Assembly (NCBI RefSeq): GCF_013114625.1
Contig: NZ_VTXD01000020.1
Location: 1 to 64,000 of the forward strand
Direction of reading: 5' to 3'
Source: Vibrio sp. 99-70-13A1
GTDB lineage: Bacteria > Pseudomonadota > Gammaproteobacteria > Enterobacterales > Vibrionaceae
DNA length: 64,000 bases
This document shows, one piece after another, positions 56,524 through 64,000 of the stretch (the stretch's first letter is position 1; the number at the start of each line of letters is the position of its first letter). The notes beneath the pieces are model-generated. The model did no database searches. It was given only the letters and a program-made list of their open reading frames with translations, and was not told the origin of the DNA. A program made the translations under genes and the position numbers.

Positions 56524-57228
56524 TTATTTAAGTGTTTCATACAACAATTTGTAGCCCACCCCATAAACCGAACGGATAGGGTTCGCTGTTGGTGCAACGG
56601 CATGTATTTTTTTACGGATGTTCTTAATGTGGGTATCAATATTTCTGTCTGATACATCCGCAAGATCACTGTAAAGCGCATTGAGAATATCGTCACGACT
56701 ATACACTCGCCCCGGATGCTCAACCAACAGACGAAGTAACATAAATTCTTTGGGCGTTAAGTCGAGAAAGCAGCCGCTAAATCGAGCCTCATACTCGTCA
56801 GGCTTCAATACAAATTGTCCTAAAACTAACTCAGGGCTATGTATGGCAGGATTCGGTTGAATCGCCAAAGTTCGGCGCAGTACCGTTTTGATCCTCGCAA
56901 TCACCTCTCTAGGGCTAAACGGCTTGCAAATATAATCATCGGCTCCGAGCTCTAAACCAATCAATCGGTCGATCTCTTCACTTTTTGCGGTCACCATAAT
57001 AATGGGCAACTGAGAGAACTGGCGTACCTGTTTGCATATCTCGATACCGTCCATATCTGGCAACATTAGATCAAGCAGCATTAAGTCAAACGTCTGCGAT
57101 TTCACCGTCGCCACGACTTCTGCACCCGACGCAAGATGGGTCACTTCAAAACCGCTATTTTGGCAATACGCAATCAAGACTTCGGCAATGTGTTCTTCGT
57201 CTTCCACAATCAAAATATGCGTTTTCAT
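56524..57228 (-). CDS. OmpR-family response regulator, BaeR-like
   Basis: 234 residues. Receiver domain: HILIVEDEEHIAEVLIAYCQ (acidic pocket), LMLLDLMLPDMDGIEICKQV with phospho-acceptor Asp, and PIIMVTAKSEEIDRLIGLEL, GADDYICKPFSPREV with the Lys. DNA-binding winged helix: FMLLRLLVEHPGRVYSRDDI, VSDRNIDTHIKNIRKKIHAV, IRSVYGVGYKLLYE. The sequence tracks E. coli BaeR (envelope stress/efflux control) closely, from memory. Last gene of the macAB operon, so it probably controls this efflux pump. Confidence 0.88.
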   Translation of the reverse strand: MKTHILIVEDEEHIAEVLIAYCQNSGFEVTHLASGAEVVATVKSQTFDLMLLDLMLPDMDGIEICKQVRQFSQLPIIMVTAKSEEIDRLIGLELGADDYICKPFSPREVIARIKTVLRRTLAIQPNPAIHSPELVLGQFVLKPDEYEARFSGCFLDLTPKEFMLLRLLVEHPGRVYSRDDILNALYSDLADVSDRNIDTHIKNIRKKIHAVAPTANPIRSVYGVGYKLLYETLK

Positions 57229-57257
57229 TCTCTTCTTCCTCTATCGAAGTCTTATTG

Positions 57258-58685
57258 TTAGGTAGTATGGCGATGGATTGGTAGGGTTATCATCATTTTA
57301 ACACCGCCCATATCTGATTTTTTAGCGCAAATAGTGCCTTGATGTGCCTCGATAATTTGCTGACACAATGCCAAACCAATACCGGATCCGCCATGCTCTC
57401 GGCTGCGAGATTGTTCTACTCGATAAAAGCGTTCAAATACTTGAGTGAAATCGCCTTCAGGTATCGATGGCGATGTATCTTCGATAATCACCTCAACATT
57501 ATTTTTATCTTTGCGAAGTGATAAAACAATACCTCCCGGTGCATCGGTATAACGGAAACTATTTTCCATTATATTGATAAACAACTGCGTCAAACGATCT
57601 CTATCTGCGATGACGAAGCACTCAGCATTTTCTCTCAAATACAACGCTTCACAATGTAATGCCAACCCAAACTCATCGGTTTTCACCTTAAAGCCAAGTA
57701 AAATATCTTTGAGGAGTTCAACGAGATTAAATACTGTTTTTTTGTATGACAATCCACCAATGTCGGTAATGGACAATTGATAAATGTCACCCACCAAATG
57801 ACTCATTCCATCTATTTGGTCAATCATTACCTGTAAACGCTTTTCATCTGCTTTAAAAATTCCGTCTTGAATCGCATTGAGTTGCCCTCGAACAACCGTT
57901 AGGGGTGTTTTCAGTTCGTGTGCAACATCTGACATCCATTTAGAACGTTCCGTTTTGTTCTTCTCCAACGTCTGAGCCAGAATATTTATATTGTCCGTTA
58001 GGACACCTAACTCATCGTTGCTATTGCTAACCACTCTTGTAGCAAGGTTACCCTGAATTAATTGAGTCGTACCTTGATTGACCCTAAATATGGGCGCAAC
58101 CAAGTGACGTGAGAAAAGCCAGGCAGTGACAAACGCAAGGGCAATGACGGCGAGCGTAATAGAGACATAACTTTGATATTGCTCAGCCAAAAATACATTC
58201 GCAGGGCTATGTTCGGCCAGTTGTGATGGCACATAACTTAACCAACCAATCACGCTACCCTCGTACTCTATGGCTTGAGTTAACAGGCCTTCATCAATTT
58301 GAGAACGGCCAACCACGACCGTTTTATTCACATCATACAAACTGAGCCTTCGCTGTGTTTTCAATAACTGGCTTATACCTGTTGTATCTGTCAGTACAGA
58401 TAACGACGCATGATCCTCACCCGCTCTTCTCGTGCCAACGAGGCGTCGCCAATGGCCTTTATCGTCTTTTAACGATTGCCACGACCCATTTTCTTGATAA
58501 AACTCGCCTAATTTCTGGCTGACTTGTTCGACATAGCTCGATTCCGCATCTTTAATGAAATCATGAAAACCTGTTGATAGGTTTTGCATGATCAGAGCGA
58601 GCATAATGCACACAGCCAAAAAGCTTGTAATACAAAACGCTAGAAAGAATTTATGAATGATCTTCAGCTTAAAATTCACTTTCAA
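57258..58685 (-). CDS. Sensor histidine kinase, BaeS-like
   Basis: 475 residues. N-terminal membrane helix (KFFLAFCITSFLAVCIMLAL), a ~130-residue periplasmic sensor, second helix (SITLAVIALAFVTAWLFSRH), HAMP (DELGVLTDNINILAQTLE), phospho-acceptor His in SDVAHELKTPLTVVRGQLNA, N box in FINIMENSFRYTDAPGG and G boxes (EDTSPSIPEG, GGSGIGLALC). Overall order and sensor layout match BaeS. The 29-base gap to the response regulator shows a coupled two-component pair. Signal likely envelope stress or exported compounds. Confidence 0.88.
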   Translation of the reverse strand: MKVNFKLKIIHKFFLAFCITSFLAVCIMLALIMQNLSTGFHDFIKDAESSYVEQVSQKLGEFYQENGSWQSLKDDKGHWRRLVGTRRAGEDHASLSVLTDTTGISQLLKTQRRLSLYDVNKTVVVGRSQIDEGLLTQAIEYEGSVIGWLSYVPSQLAEHSPANVFLAEQYQSYVSITLAVIALAFVTAWLFSRHLVAPIFRVNQGTTQLIQGNLATRVVSNSNDELGVLTDNINILAQTLEKNKTERSKWMSDVAHELKTPLTVVRGQLNAIQDGIFKADEKRLQVMIDQIDGMSHLVGDIYQLSITDIGGLSYKKTVFNLVELLKDILLGFKVKTDEFGLALHCEALYLRENAECFVIADRDRLTQLFINIMENSFRYTDAPGGIVLSLRKDKNNVEVIIEDTSPSIPEGDFTQVFERFYRVEQSRSREHGGSGIGLALCQQIIEAHQGTICAKKSDMGGVKMMITLPIHRHTT

Positions 58686-58696
58686 CGTCTGTTTCC

Positions 58697-60691
58697 TTAT
58701 CCTTTAGATAGCGCATCTACAGGGTTTAATCTTGCTGCATTTCTGGCCGGCAAGAAACCAAACAGAACCCCAATCAGTGTTGAGCACATAAAGGCGGCAA
58801 TAATTGAGTTGGTCGAATAAATCAGACTCAATCCACTGCTCATTGATGATATAACCAAGCCCACAACGTAAGCTAAGCCAATACCCAAAGCACCGCCACA
58901 TAGACACACCAGAACCGCCTCGATTAAAAACTGTCTCATAATATCCGCTTGTCTTGCCCCTACGGCCATTCGGATACCAATCTCTCGTGTGCGCTCGGTG
59001 ACCGACACCAACATGATATTCATCACACCGATACCACCAACCACCAATGAAATAAAGGCAATAGCCGAGATAAGTAACGTCATCGTTGATGAGGTTTGTT
59101 CAATGTTTTCCCTTACCGTATCCGTATTAACAGTAAAGAAGTCTTCTACGCCATGACGCATTTTAATTAAGTTAATGATCGCTTGCTCTGCGGCGACACT
59201 CGATACGTCATCACTCACCCTAACTGTAATATCATTGACGTAATTTTGGCTGTAGATACGAGAGTTTACCGTACTATAAGGCAGCCATACATTCAGAGCA
59301 TCGCTATTACCAGATGCCATTTTACTTGCTTCAGTGACTCCGATAATGCGCACTGGCAACTGGCCCAAAAAGATAACCTGCCCAAGTGCATCACCATCAG
59401 GAAAGAGATCGTTTAAGGTGTTATTGTCAATGACTGCGACTTGATCCAATGAAGCGACACTTTTCTCATCAAACAATTGCCCTTGTGCTAACTCAAAACC
59501 TTGCACGCGAAAATGGTCAGGACCAACGCCTAGCACCTCTGCGGTGACGACCTCACTAGCATAGCGTACAGTGACATTGGCACGTACGGTTGGCGTCACG
59601 CTATCAACAAATGATAGATTCGTTAAGGCATTTGCATCACTTGCGGTTAGCGTTCTTATTCGCCCTGCACGTCTGTCACCTAAACCAGATCCGGGTTTAA
59701 TTTCAATGGTATTGGTCCCCATCGAAGCCATTTGTGACAACACTTGTGCCTGAGAACCATTACCGATCGCCACTACGGATACCACCGAGGCAATACCGAT
59801 GATGATCCCCAGCATCGTTAAAAACGTTCTTAGGCGGTGACTGCTCATCGCCGATAGTGACATTTTGAACGCTTCAACAAAGCTGAACCACTGTGCGGAA
59901 AATGGCCTTGATGTGAATGTATTCGCTTTTTTTTGTTCTGCAACACTTGTCGATGACGTCTCTATTTCCGAATTAGCTATTGCTGAATGTTTATTTGAGG
60001 CGTTATCGTTAGTTATATCACTAACGATTTCACCATCAGATATTTCAATAACACGCTCTGCTGATGCGGCAATTTTAGGGTCATGAGTGACCAGTACAAT
60101 AGTGTGCCCTTGCTGATGCAACTCTCGAAGTAGCTGCATCATTTCTTTACCGCTGTGACTATCAAGTGCACCGGTCGGTTCATCGGCAAGGATCACCGTA
60201 CCACCATTAATTAAAGCGCGAGCGACACTGACCCGTTGTTGCTGTCCACCACTTAATTGGCTAGGCTTGTGACCCATACGATCGGCTAATCCCAATCTGT
60301 TTAACAACTTCTCTGCGCGTGCCTGACGCGACAATTTATTTTCTGCCGAGTAGAGCGCCGGAATTTCAACGTTTCCGATAGCGGTTAGATCATCCAACAA
60401 GTGATAACGCTGAAATATGAAACCAAAATAGTCACGTCGTAACTCTGCTAGTTGGTCTGGATTCATTGCGGAGGTATCTTGACCATTGACCAGATACGCC
60501 CCTTCACTGGGTGTATCTAAGCAACCTAAAATATTCATTAGGGTTGATTTACCCGAACCGGATGCCCCCATAATCGCAATCATTTCGCCGCGACGAATAG
60601 TCAGATTGACGTTGTTCAATACCGTTAATTCCTCATCACCAGCAGGAAAACGACGACTAAGACCTGAGACTTCTAATAATACGTCATTCAT
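58697..60691 (-). CDS. macB: MacB-type ABC transporter, ATPase-permease
   Basis: 664 residues, inner membrane. N-terminal ATPase: Walker A GASGSGKSTLMNILG (about residues 39-53), signature LSGGQQQRVSVARALI, Walker B VILADEPTGALD, H-loop VTHD. A ~60-residue linker (SNKHSAIANSEIETSSTSVA) leads to the first membrane helix (FLTMLGIIIGIASVVSVVAI), a ~220-residue periplasmic domain, then three helices (VVGGIGVMNIMLVSVTERTR, VCLCGGALGIGLAYVVGLVI, AAFMCSTLIGVLFGFLPARN). With MacA and a TolC-type channel it forms a tripartite efflux pump for macrolides or peptides. 2-base spacing to macA. Confidence 0.93.
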   Translation of the reverse strand: MNDVLLEVSGLSRRFPAGDEELTVLNNVNLTIRRGEMIAIMGASGSGKSTLMNILGCLDTPSEGAYLVNGQDTSAMNPDQLAELRRDYFGFIFQRYHLLDDLTAIGNVEIPALYSAENKLSRQARAEKLLNRLGLADRMGHKPSQLSGGQQQRVSVARALINGGTVILADEPTGALDSHSGKEMMQLLRELHQQGHTIVLVTHDPKIAASAERVIEISDGEIVSDITNDNASNKHSAIANSEIETSSTSVAEQKKANTFTSRPFSAQWFSFVEAFKMSLSAMSSHRLRTFLTMLGIIIGIASVVSVVAIGNGSQAQVLSQMASMGTNTIEIKPGSGLGDRRAGRIRTLTASDANALTNLSFVDSVTPTVRANVTVRYASEVVTAEVLGVGPDHFRVQGFELAQGQLFDEKSVASLDQVAVIDNNTLNDLFPDGDALGQVIFLGQLPVRIIGVTEASKMASGNSDALNVWLPYSTVNSRIYSQNYVNDITVRVSDDVSSVAAEQAIINLIKMRHGVEDFFTVNTDTVRENIEQTSSTMTLLISAIAFISLVVGGIGVMNIMLVSVTERTREIGIRMAVGARQADIMRQFLIEAVLVCLCGGALGIGLAYVVGLVISSMSSGLSLIYSTNSIIAAFMCSTLIGVLFGFLPARNAARLNPVDALSKG

Positions 60692-60693
60692 GG

Positions 60694-61926
60694 TTAAGAT
60701 CTCCCGCCTCTACCCGGGCCACCATTGCCTCGCCCGCCTTTTTCTTGTCCTAATGTGGATGGCATATTAAAACTGGATGCCGATTTGGTGTTCGCCTGAC
60801 CCATAACGACTCGCTCGCCTTGCTCTAACCCACTCAGCACTTGCGCATACACCTTATTGTCGATACCAATCTCAACATCTCGCATTTCCAACGCCCCATC
60901 AACCAATACAGGGATACGATAACGATTATCGCCCGGCAACTTGCGAGTGAGAATTTGGGATGGAACCAGTAATGCATCTTGCGCTGAATCTAAAACAATC
61001 GACACTTGCGCTGTCATACCGAAACGAAGCAACCCTTCCGTGTTGTCGACATCAAATACCGCGTTGTAGTAAATGGCATCGTCATCACCAATGTTAAGCC
61101 TACTATCATCACCGGTAAGAAGGGTTGGCCCTGGCTCTATTGTTCTTAGTTCACCATGAAAATAGTGTTGTGGGGCGCCTAAAATCGAAAAATATACTTT
61201 TTGTCCTGTCGTGACGTGAATAATGTCGGCTTCAGATACTTGCGCCTTGACCGTCATAACATCGAGTTGAGCCACTTCCACAATGGAAGGCGTAGACTGG
61301 TTTGTATTCACGGTTTGCCCCTCTTCGACAGAGACATAAACAACAGTGCCATGAATGGGTGACTCAATCGTCGTGTAGCCTAAATCCAGTTGGGCATCAT
61401 CAACATTGATCAGCGCTTTCTCTTTTTCAGCAACCAGTTGGTCTAATTCCGACTTATAAACAAGAAGTTCCGCTTCCGCAGCGTCATACAAAGACTGTGA
61501 GGTGAGATTTTTTTCAAGCATCACCTTCTGCCTTTCAAAAGAGAGGTCTGATTGATGAATTTGCGCTACTTTCGCTTGATATTGAGCGTTAATATTGGTC
61601 AATGATGCTTGAGCTTCTTTTAATGCGTTTTCTTGAGAAAGGTTGTCAATTTGCGCAATGAGAGCACCCGCTTCAAGCCTGTCGCCAACCGAAACGGCTA
61701 TCGACTCTAACTTTCCGGATACTTGGGCCCCAACATTCACTATTTTGGACGGGTATAACACACCGTTAGTTAGCACCACATCTTCAATATTCCCGATGCG
61801 AACAGACTCCGTAGAATACGCCACGGCTGAGGCGTCGTTCTTCATATAAAAATAAGCGGCGACGGCACCGGTAGCGACAACAAGTAAAGTGATCGTCACT
61901 AAACGTTTGATATTTTTCATGCGCAA
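60694..61926 (-). CDS. macA: MacA-type periplasmic adaptor
   Basis: 410 residues. N-terminal membrane anchor (VTITLLVVATGAVAAYFYMK), lipoyl halves (VNVGAQVSGKLESIAVSVGD, STIESPIHGTVVYVSVEEGQ-type), an alpha-helical hairpin (EAQASLTNINAQYQAKVAQI, EAELLVYKSELDQLVAEKEK), a beta-barrel and membrane-proximal domain. The C-terminus is Gly/Arg-rich (GGRGNGGPGRGG), unusual but seen in some MacA-like adaptors. Links MacB to an outer-membrane channel; no tolC gene is nearby. First gene of the four-gene operon. Confidence 0.92.
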   Translation of the reverse strand: MRMKNIKRLVTITLLVVATGAVAAYFYMKNDASAVAYSTESVRIGNIEDVVLTNGVLYPSKIVNVGAQVSGKLESIAVSVGDRLEAGALIAQIDNLSQENALKEAQASLTNINAQYQAKVAQIHQSDLSFERQKVMLEKNLTSQSLYDAAEAELLVYKSELDQLVAEKEKALINVDDAQLDLGYTTIESPIHGTVVYVSVEEGQTVNTNQSTPSIVEVAQLDVMTVKAQVSEADIIHVTTGQKVYFSILGAPQHYFHGELRTIEPGPTLLTGDDSRLNIGDDDAIYYNAVFDVDNTEGLLRFGMTAQVSIVLDSAQDALLVPSQILTRKLPGDNRYRIPVLVDGALEMRDVEIGIDNKVYAQVLSGLEQGERVVMGQANTKSASSFNMPSTLGQEKGGRGNGGPGRGGRS

Positions 61927-62399
61927 GTTTTCCCAATTTTTTAACTGTTATTAGGATAACGGAAAAATGTGAGGGAACTTTGAGACAAGATTGAATTATA
62001 AATCATTGATAATAAATGACTTTAGTTGGTTTGGGTTAAATTGTGTAGTGAGTGTGTGGCGATAAGAGAAGTAACTAGCCTCAACCCAGGAAATTCTGCA
62101 CCATTTCTTTTTTCAAACTTGTTGTCGTGAGTCTATATCAACATAACCATGCGCTAAGGCTTAGTTGGAGAGTATGTATATGGTTAACACGGCTAAATAT
62201 TCTGTCGCCAATAGGATTATTGGTCTTGCTTTTTGCCATTCATTAGGTTTTGTATATCAAAATTACCTGAACATATTTATTCGAACTTCAAGGCGTAACC
62301 CACAATGGGGCACTTTGAGTTAGAAAGTGCCACGGGTAAAAATTCAACCTGAGAGGCTTTTGGACAATTCTTTGTTACAAAGTGCCAATAGTCACAAAT
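61927..62399. other. Intergenic region upstream of macA
   Basis: 473 bases between the divergent-facing ends: promoter of macA on the left (minus), and the MORN gene's 3' side on the right, with the second copy of the dispersed hairpin repeat. A 47-codon frame at 62,180-62,323 has no ribosome-binding site and I do not call it. Confidence 0.5.
62307..62333. repeat. Dispersed hairpin repeat, copy 2
   Basis: Stem GGCACTTT/AAAGTGCC with a 7-base loop and trailing CACGGGTAAAAATTCA, matching the copy at 35,920-35,947 in stem, leading GGGG and trailing GGTAAAA. It lies about 70 bases after the MORN gene stop and can act as its terminator. Confidence 0.6.
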
Positions 62400-63278
62400 C
62401 TAGTTTGGAAAAAGACATTTTGTCCAGTTAGCACAATTTTGAACATAATCTGGATACTTTTCTTGCAACTTAGACAAATCTGGTTTGGTATTATTGATCT
62501 TTTCCCAAAAAACTATGTCGTCTTTTTTTGAGCAATCCAAGTCGCCCTTTGGAATACCTCTCCAAAACTCTCCTTTATAGAAGCAACCAATCATATGTTC
62601 AGGTATGTCACCACCGATGTAGTATTCTATGCCTTGACCTTCCGCTTTTCCTTCAAACCACTCTCCATCGTATTTGGAATAGCCTTCGATAAACGTCATG
62701 CCATACCCATTTCTGAAACCATCTTTAAATTCACCTATGGCAAATGAGTTACTATCTTTCCATTTTAGAATGCCATAGCCATCGGGCTTTCCAACACGCC
62801 ATTTTCCAATATAAATATCGCCATTATAATATGTACCTGAACCAAAACCATTTTTTTGGCCAATATCATTTCGTTCACCTAAATAGCTAATATACATATC
62901 TGTTGATGAGATACCTTCAACTTTAACACCATCCCTGTAAAATACTTCGTACTCTTTCCCTCTTGACATGTTGATTTTGAACCGCCCATGCTCTTTGCCA
63001 TTTATAAAATTACCTATAGCAATTGCCTTTCCCGCATAATCAGTAATTACTTCCCCATGTAATTCACCTCCAACAAAAGTCCCTTTTCTGAACGTGCCGT
63101 TTTGGAAAGTAATAGTGCCATTCCCGCTCGGTATACCATCACATAATTGTCCCTCATACTCCCCTTTTTTATAAGGAAAATTCTCAGCATAAGTTATTTC
63201 ACATTCTGAGGGCTGTTCCGCTACCGCTTCACTGGCGCCGGAAACAACAAACATTAGAACCAATAAAACAGCTTTCAA
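62400..63278 (-). CDS. Exported MORN-repeat protein
   Basis: 292 residues. Signal peptide ending VVSGASEAVA (periplasmic or surface). At least eight MORN repeats of the G-x-(Y/F)-x-G-x-(F/W)-x-x-G pattern are visible: YKKGEYEGQLCDGIPSG, FRKGTFVGGELHG, YYNGDIYIGKWRVGKPDGYG, FAIGEFKDGFRNGYG, YDGEWFEGKAEGQG. C-terminal extension has Cys residues (ENCANW-like QNCANWTKCLFPN). MORN arrays bind lipids or proteins; function here unknown. The gene is separate from its neighbours. Confidence 0.78.
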   Translation of the reverse strand: MKAVLLVLMFVVSGASEAVAEQPSECEITYAENFPYKKGEYEGQLCDGIPSGNGTITFQNGTFRKGTFVGGELHGEVITDYAGKAIAIGNFINGKEHGRFKINMSRGKEYEVFYRDGVKVEGISSTDMYISYLGERNDIGQKNGFGSGTYYNGDIYIGKWRVGKPDGYGILKWKDSNSFAIGEFKDGFRNGYGMTFIEGYSKYDGEWFEGKAEGQGIEYYIGGDIPEHMIGCFYKGEFWRGIPKGDLDCSKKDDIVFWEKINNTKPDLSKLQEKYPDYVQNCANWTKCLFPN

Positions 63279-63639
63279 ATTAATACCTTTCTTCTCTTAT
63301 AAATATTTCAATCTGTAGTTGATCTTTAGGTTAACAAAAGGAATATCTCTGCCAAACAACGCTAACGATCAATCTTATGAAGTCCATCATAGTATTAATG
63401 TATCAACTAGCACGCTCTTCTCGCTGTGATATAGCTCCTTTACCGAGAAGTAGAAGAGAATTTACAACATTAATATTGTAGTGACATAGTACATTGGTCA
63501 CCTACTTAGAGTTCGAGGTAAAAATGTAAGCATAATTGTAGAAAATGAATTCCGTTCAATCTCGCTCTAACAAACTTTGGGGCAACAACTTGTTTGAATA
63601 TCAGCTAGTGAGAACCCTAAGAAATAGGGTTCCTTTCGA
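63279..63639. other. Intergenic region between MORN and recombinase genes
   Basis: 361 bases without a gene, containing the promoter of the MORN gene and the terminator of the recombinase gene at 63,612-63,632 (GAACCCTA / TAGGGTTC stem). Candidate attachment sequence near the recombinase 3' end cannot be recognised from one side. Confidence 0.45.
63612..63632 (-). terminator. Terminator after right-edge recombinase
   Basis: GAACCCTATTTCTTAGGGTTC hairpin on the minus strand, 8 bases after the recombinase stop. Confidence 0.7.
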
Positions 63640-64000
63640 CTAACAATCAGTGCTTTCTGAAAGTAACAATGCGTCTTCTAATTCAACACCAAGATAGCGA
63701 ATCGTGTTATCTACTTTTGTATGTCCCAGCAAAAGCTGCACCGCTCGAATATTTTTCGTTTTTGCATAAACTAATGTCGCTTTGGTTCGCCTCATTGAGT
63801 GAGTGCCATAAAGGTTAGAATCCAACCCTAGATCTGACGCCCACTTTCTGACTAGGTATCTATAGTACGAATAGCTAATTGGTTGTTGCTGTCGTCTTTG
63901 GCTTGGAAAAAGAAAATCGCTGGCGTTTAGCGAAGAAATCAAAATCCATTTCATTAGACTTTGTTGAGTTCTTGTCGTTATTTCAAATTGAACTTCAATG
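63640..64000 (-). CDS. Tyrosine recombinase/integrase, C-terminal part (runs off right edge)
   Basis: 120 codons visible, reading in from the edge as EVQFEITTRTQQSLMKWILI, then LNASDFLFPSQRRQQQ. Catalytic residues: His and Arg in YGTHSMRRTKATLVYAKTKN, His in VQLLLGHTKVDNT, nucleophile Tyr in TIRYLGVELEDA. The upstream frame is open to the edge, so the N-terminal DNA-binding part lies outside. The pattern (QFEIT, SMRRTK, LLGHTK) is a common integrative-element/genomic-island integrase type in marine gammaproteobacteria. Probably belongs to an island beyond the window. Confidence 0.85.
   Translation of the reverse strand, partial: IEVQFEITTRTQQSLMKWILISSLNASDFLFPSQRRQQQPISYSYYRYLVRKWASDLGLDSNLYGTHSMRRTKATLVYAKTKNIRAVQLLLGHTKVDNTIRYLGVELEDALLLSESTDC

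Noticed and set aside
62180..62323. 47-codon plus-strand gene upstream of the dispersed hairpin
   Set aside because: No ribosome-binding site, contains part of the dispersed hairpin and no recognisable pattern.

Overview
The window looks like a stretch of a Vibrionaceae chromosome, probably an accessory-rich second chromosome. The basis is gene content and protein resemblance: dbpA, a Vibrio-type threonine dehydrogenase tail, a Cache-less chemoreceptor, a MacAB/BaeSR-like operon, moderate-to-low GC and many LysR/AraC/LuxR regulators. This is inference; no rRNA, tRNA or origin was seen that would fix the taxon.

Layout. 1-13.4 kb is ordinary chromosome: a lipoprotein start at the left edge, dbpA, a pilin-like protein, a YdhF-type aldo/keto reductase, an M3 peptidase, two GNATs, a diguanylate cyclase next to a LuxR-type regulator, a LysR regulator and a chemoreceptor. 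13.4-23.9 kb is an accessory block with every gene on the minus strand: a HEAT-repeat protein, an RDD membrane protein, a lipoprotein, GNATs, a gamma-glutamylcyclotransferase-like protein, a methyltransferase with a 7 x 8-bp tandem repeat upstream, and a two-gene DUF262/DUF1524 (GmrSD-like) candidate defence module whose second gene carries an in-frame stop.

23.9-33.3 kb is the most unusual part. The last 54 codons of threonine 3-dehydrogenase (tdh) and its terminator survive at 23.9-24.12 kb. At the break begins a tightly coupled plus-strand cluster (24.4-30.8 kb) of two very large, frameshifted proteins, at least one with a degenerate tyrosine-recombinase catalytic domain, followed by an intact 416-residue protein whose segment pattern recalls a sliding clamp. 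A decayed IS66-family element (31,020-33,294, 8-bp target duplication) lies behind it. I read this as one end of a recombinase-driven integrative element inserted in tdh.

33.4-42.4 kb holds a LuxR regulator, tyrS, a 5'-truncated SDR gene, an amidase, AraC and LysR regulators and an NAD(P)-binding protein. 42.15-56.3 kb is bracketed by two copies of a ~130-165 bp direct repeat; it contains a dead IS3-family element and a catabolic cluster: dienoyl-CoA-reductase-like flavoenzyme and AraC regulator, divergent from CoA-transferase, FadB-like and FadA-like genes, then an exported serine hydrolase, a LysR regulator, an outer-membrane barrel and an integrase-tail relic. Together these could release a short acid from an ester or amide, import it, activate it by CoA transfer and oxidise it to acetyl-CoA.

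56.5-61.9 kb is a four-gene operon macA-macB-histidine kinase-response regulator (efflux plus BaeSR-like control). 62.4-64 kb has a secreted MORN-repeat protein and, running off the right edge, a tyrosine recombinase that probably belongs to another island.
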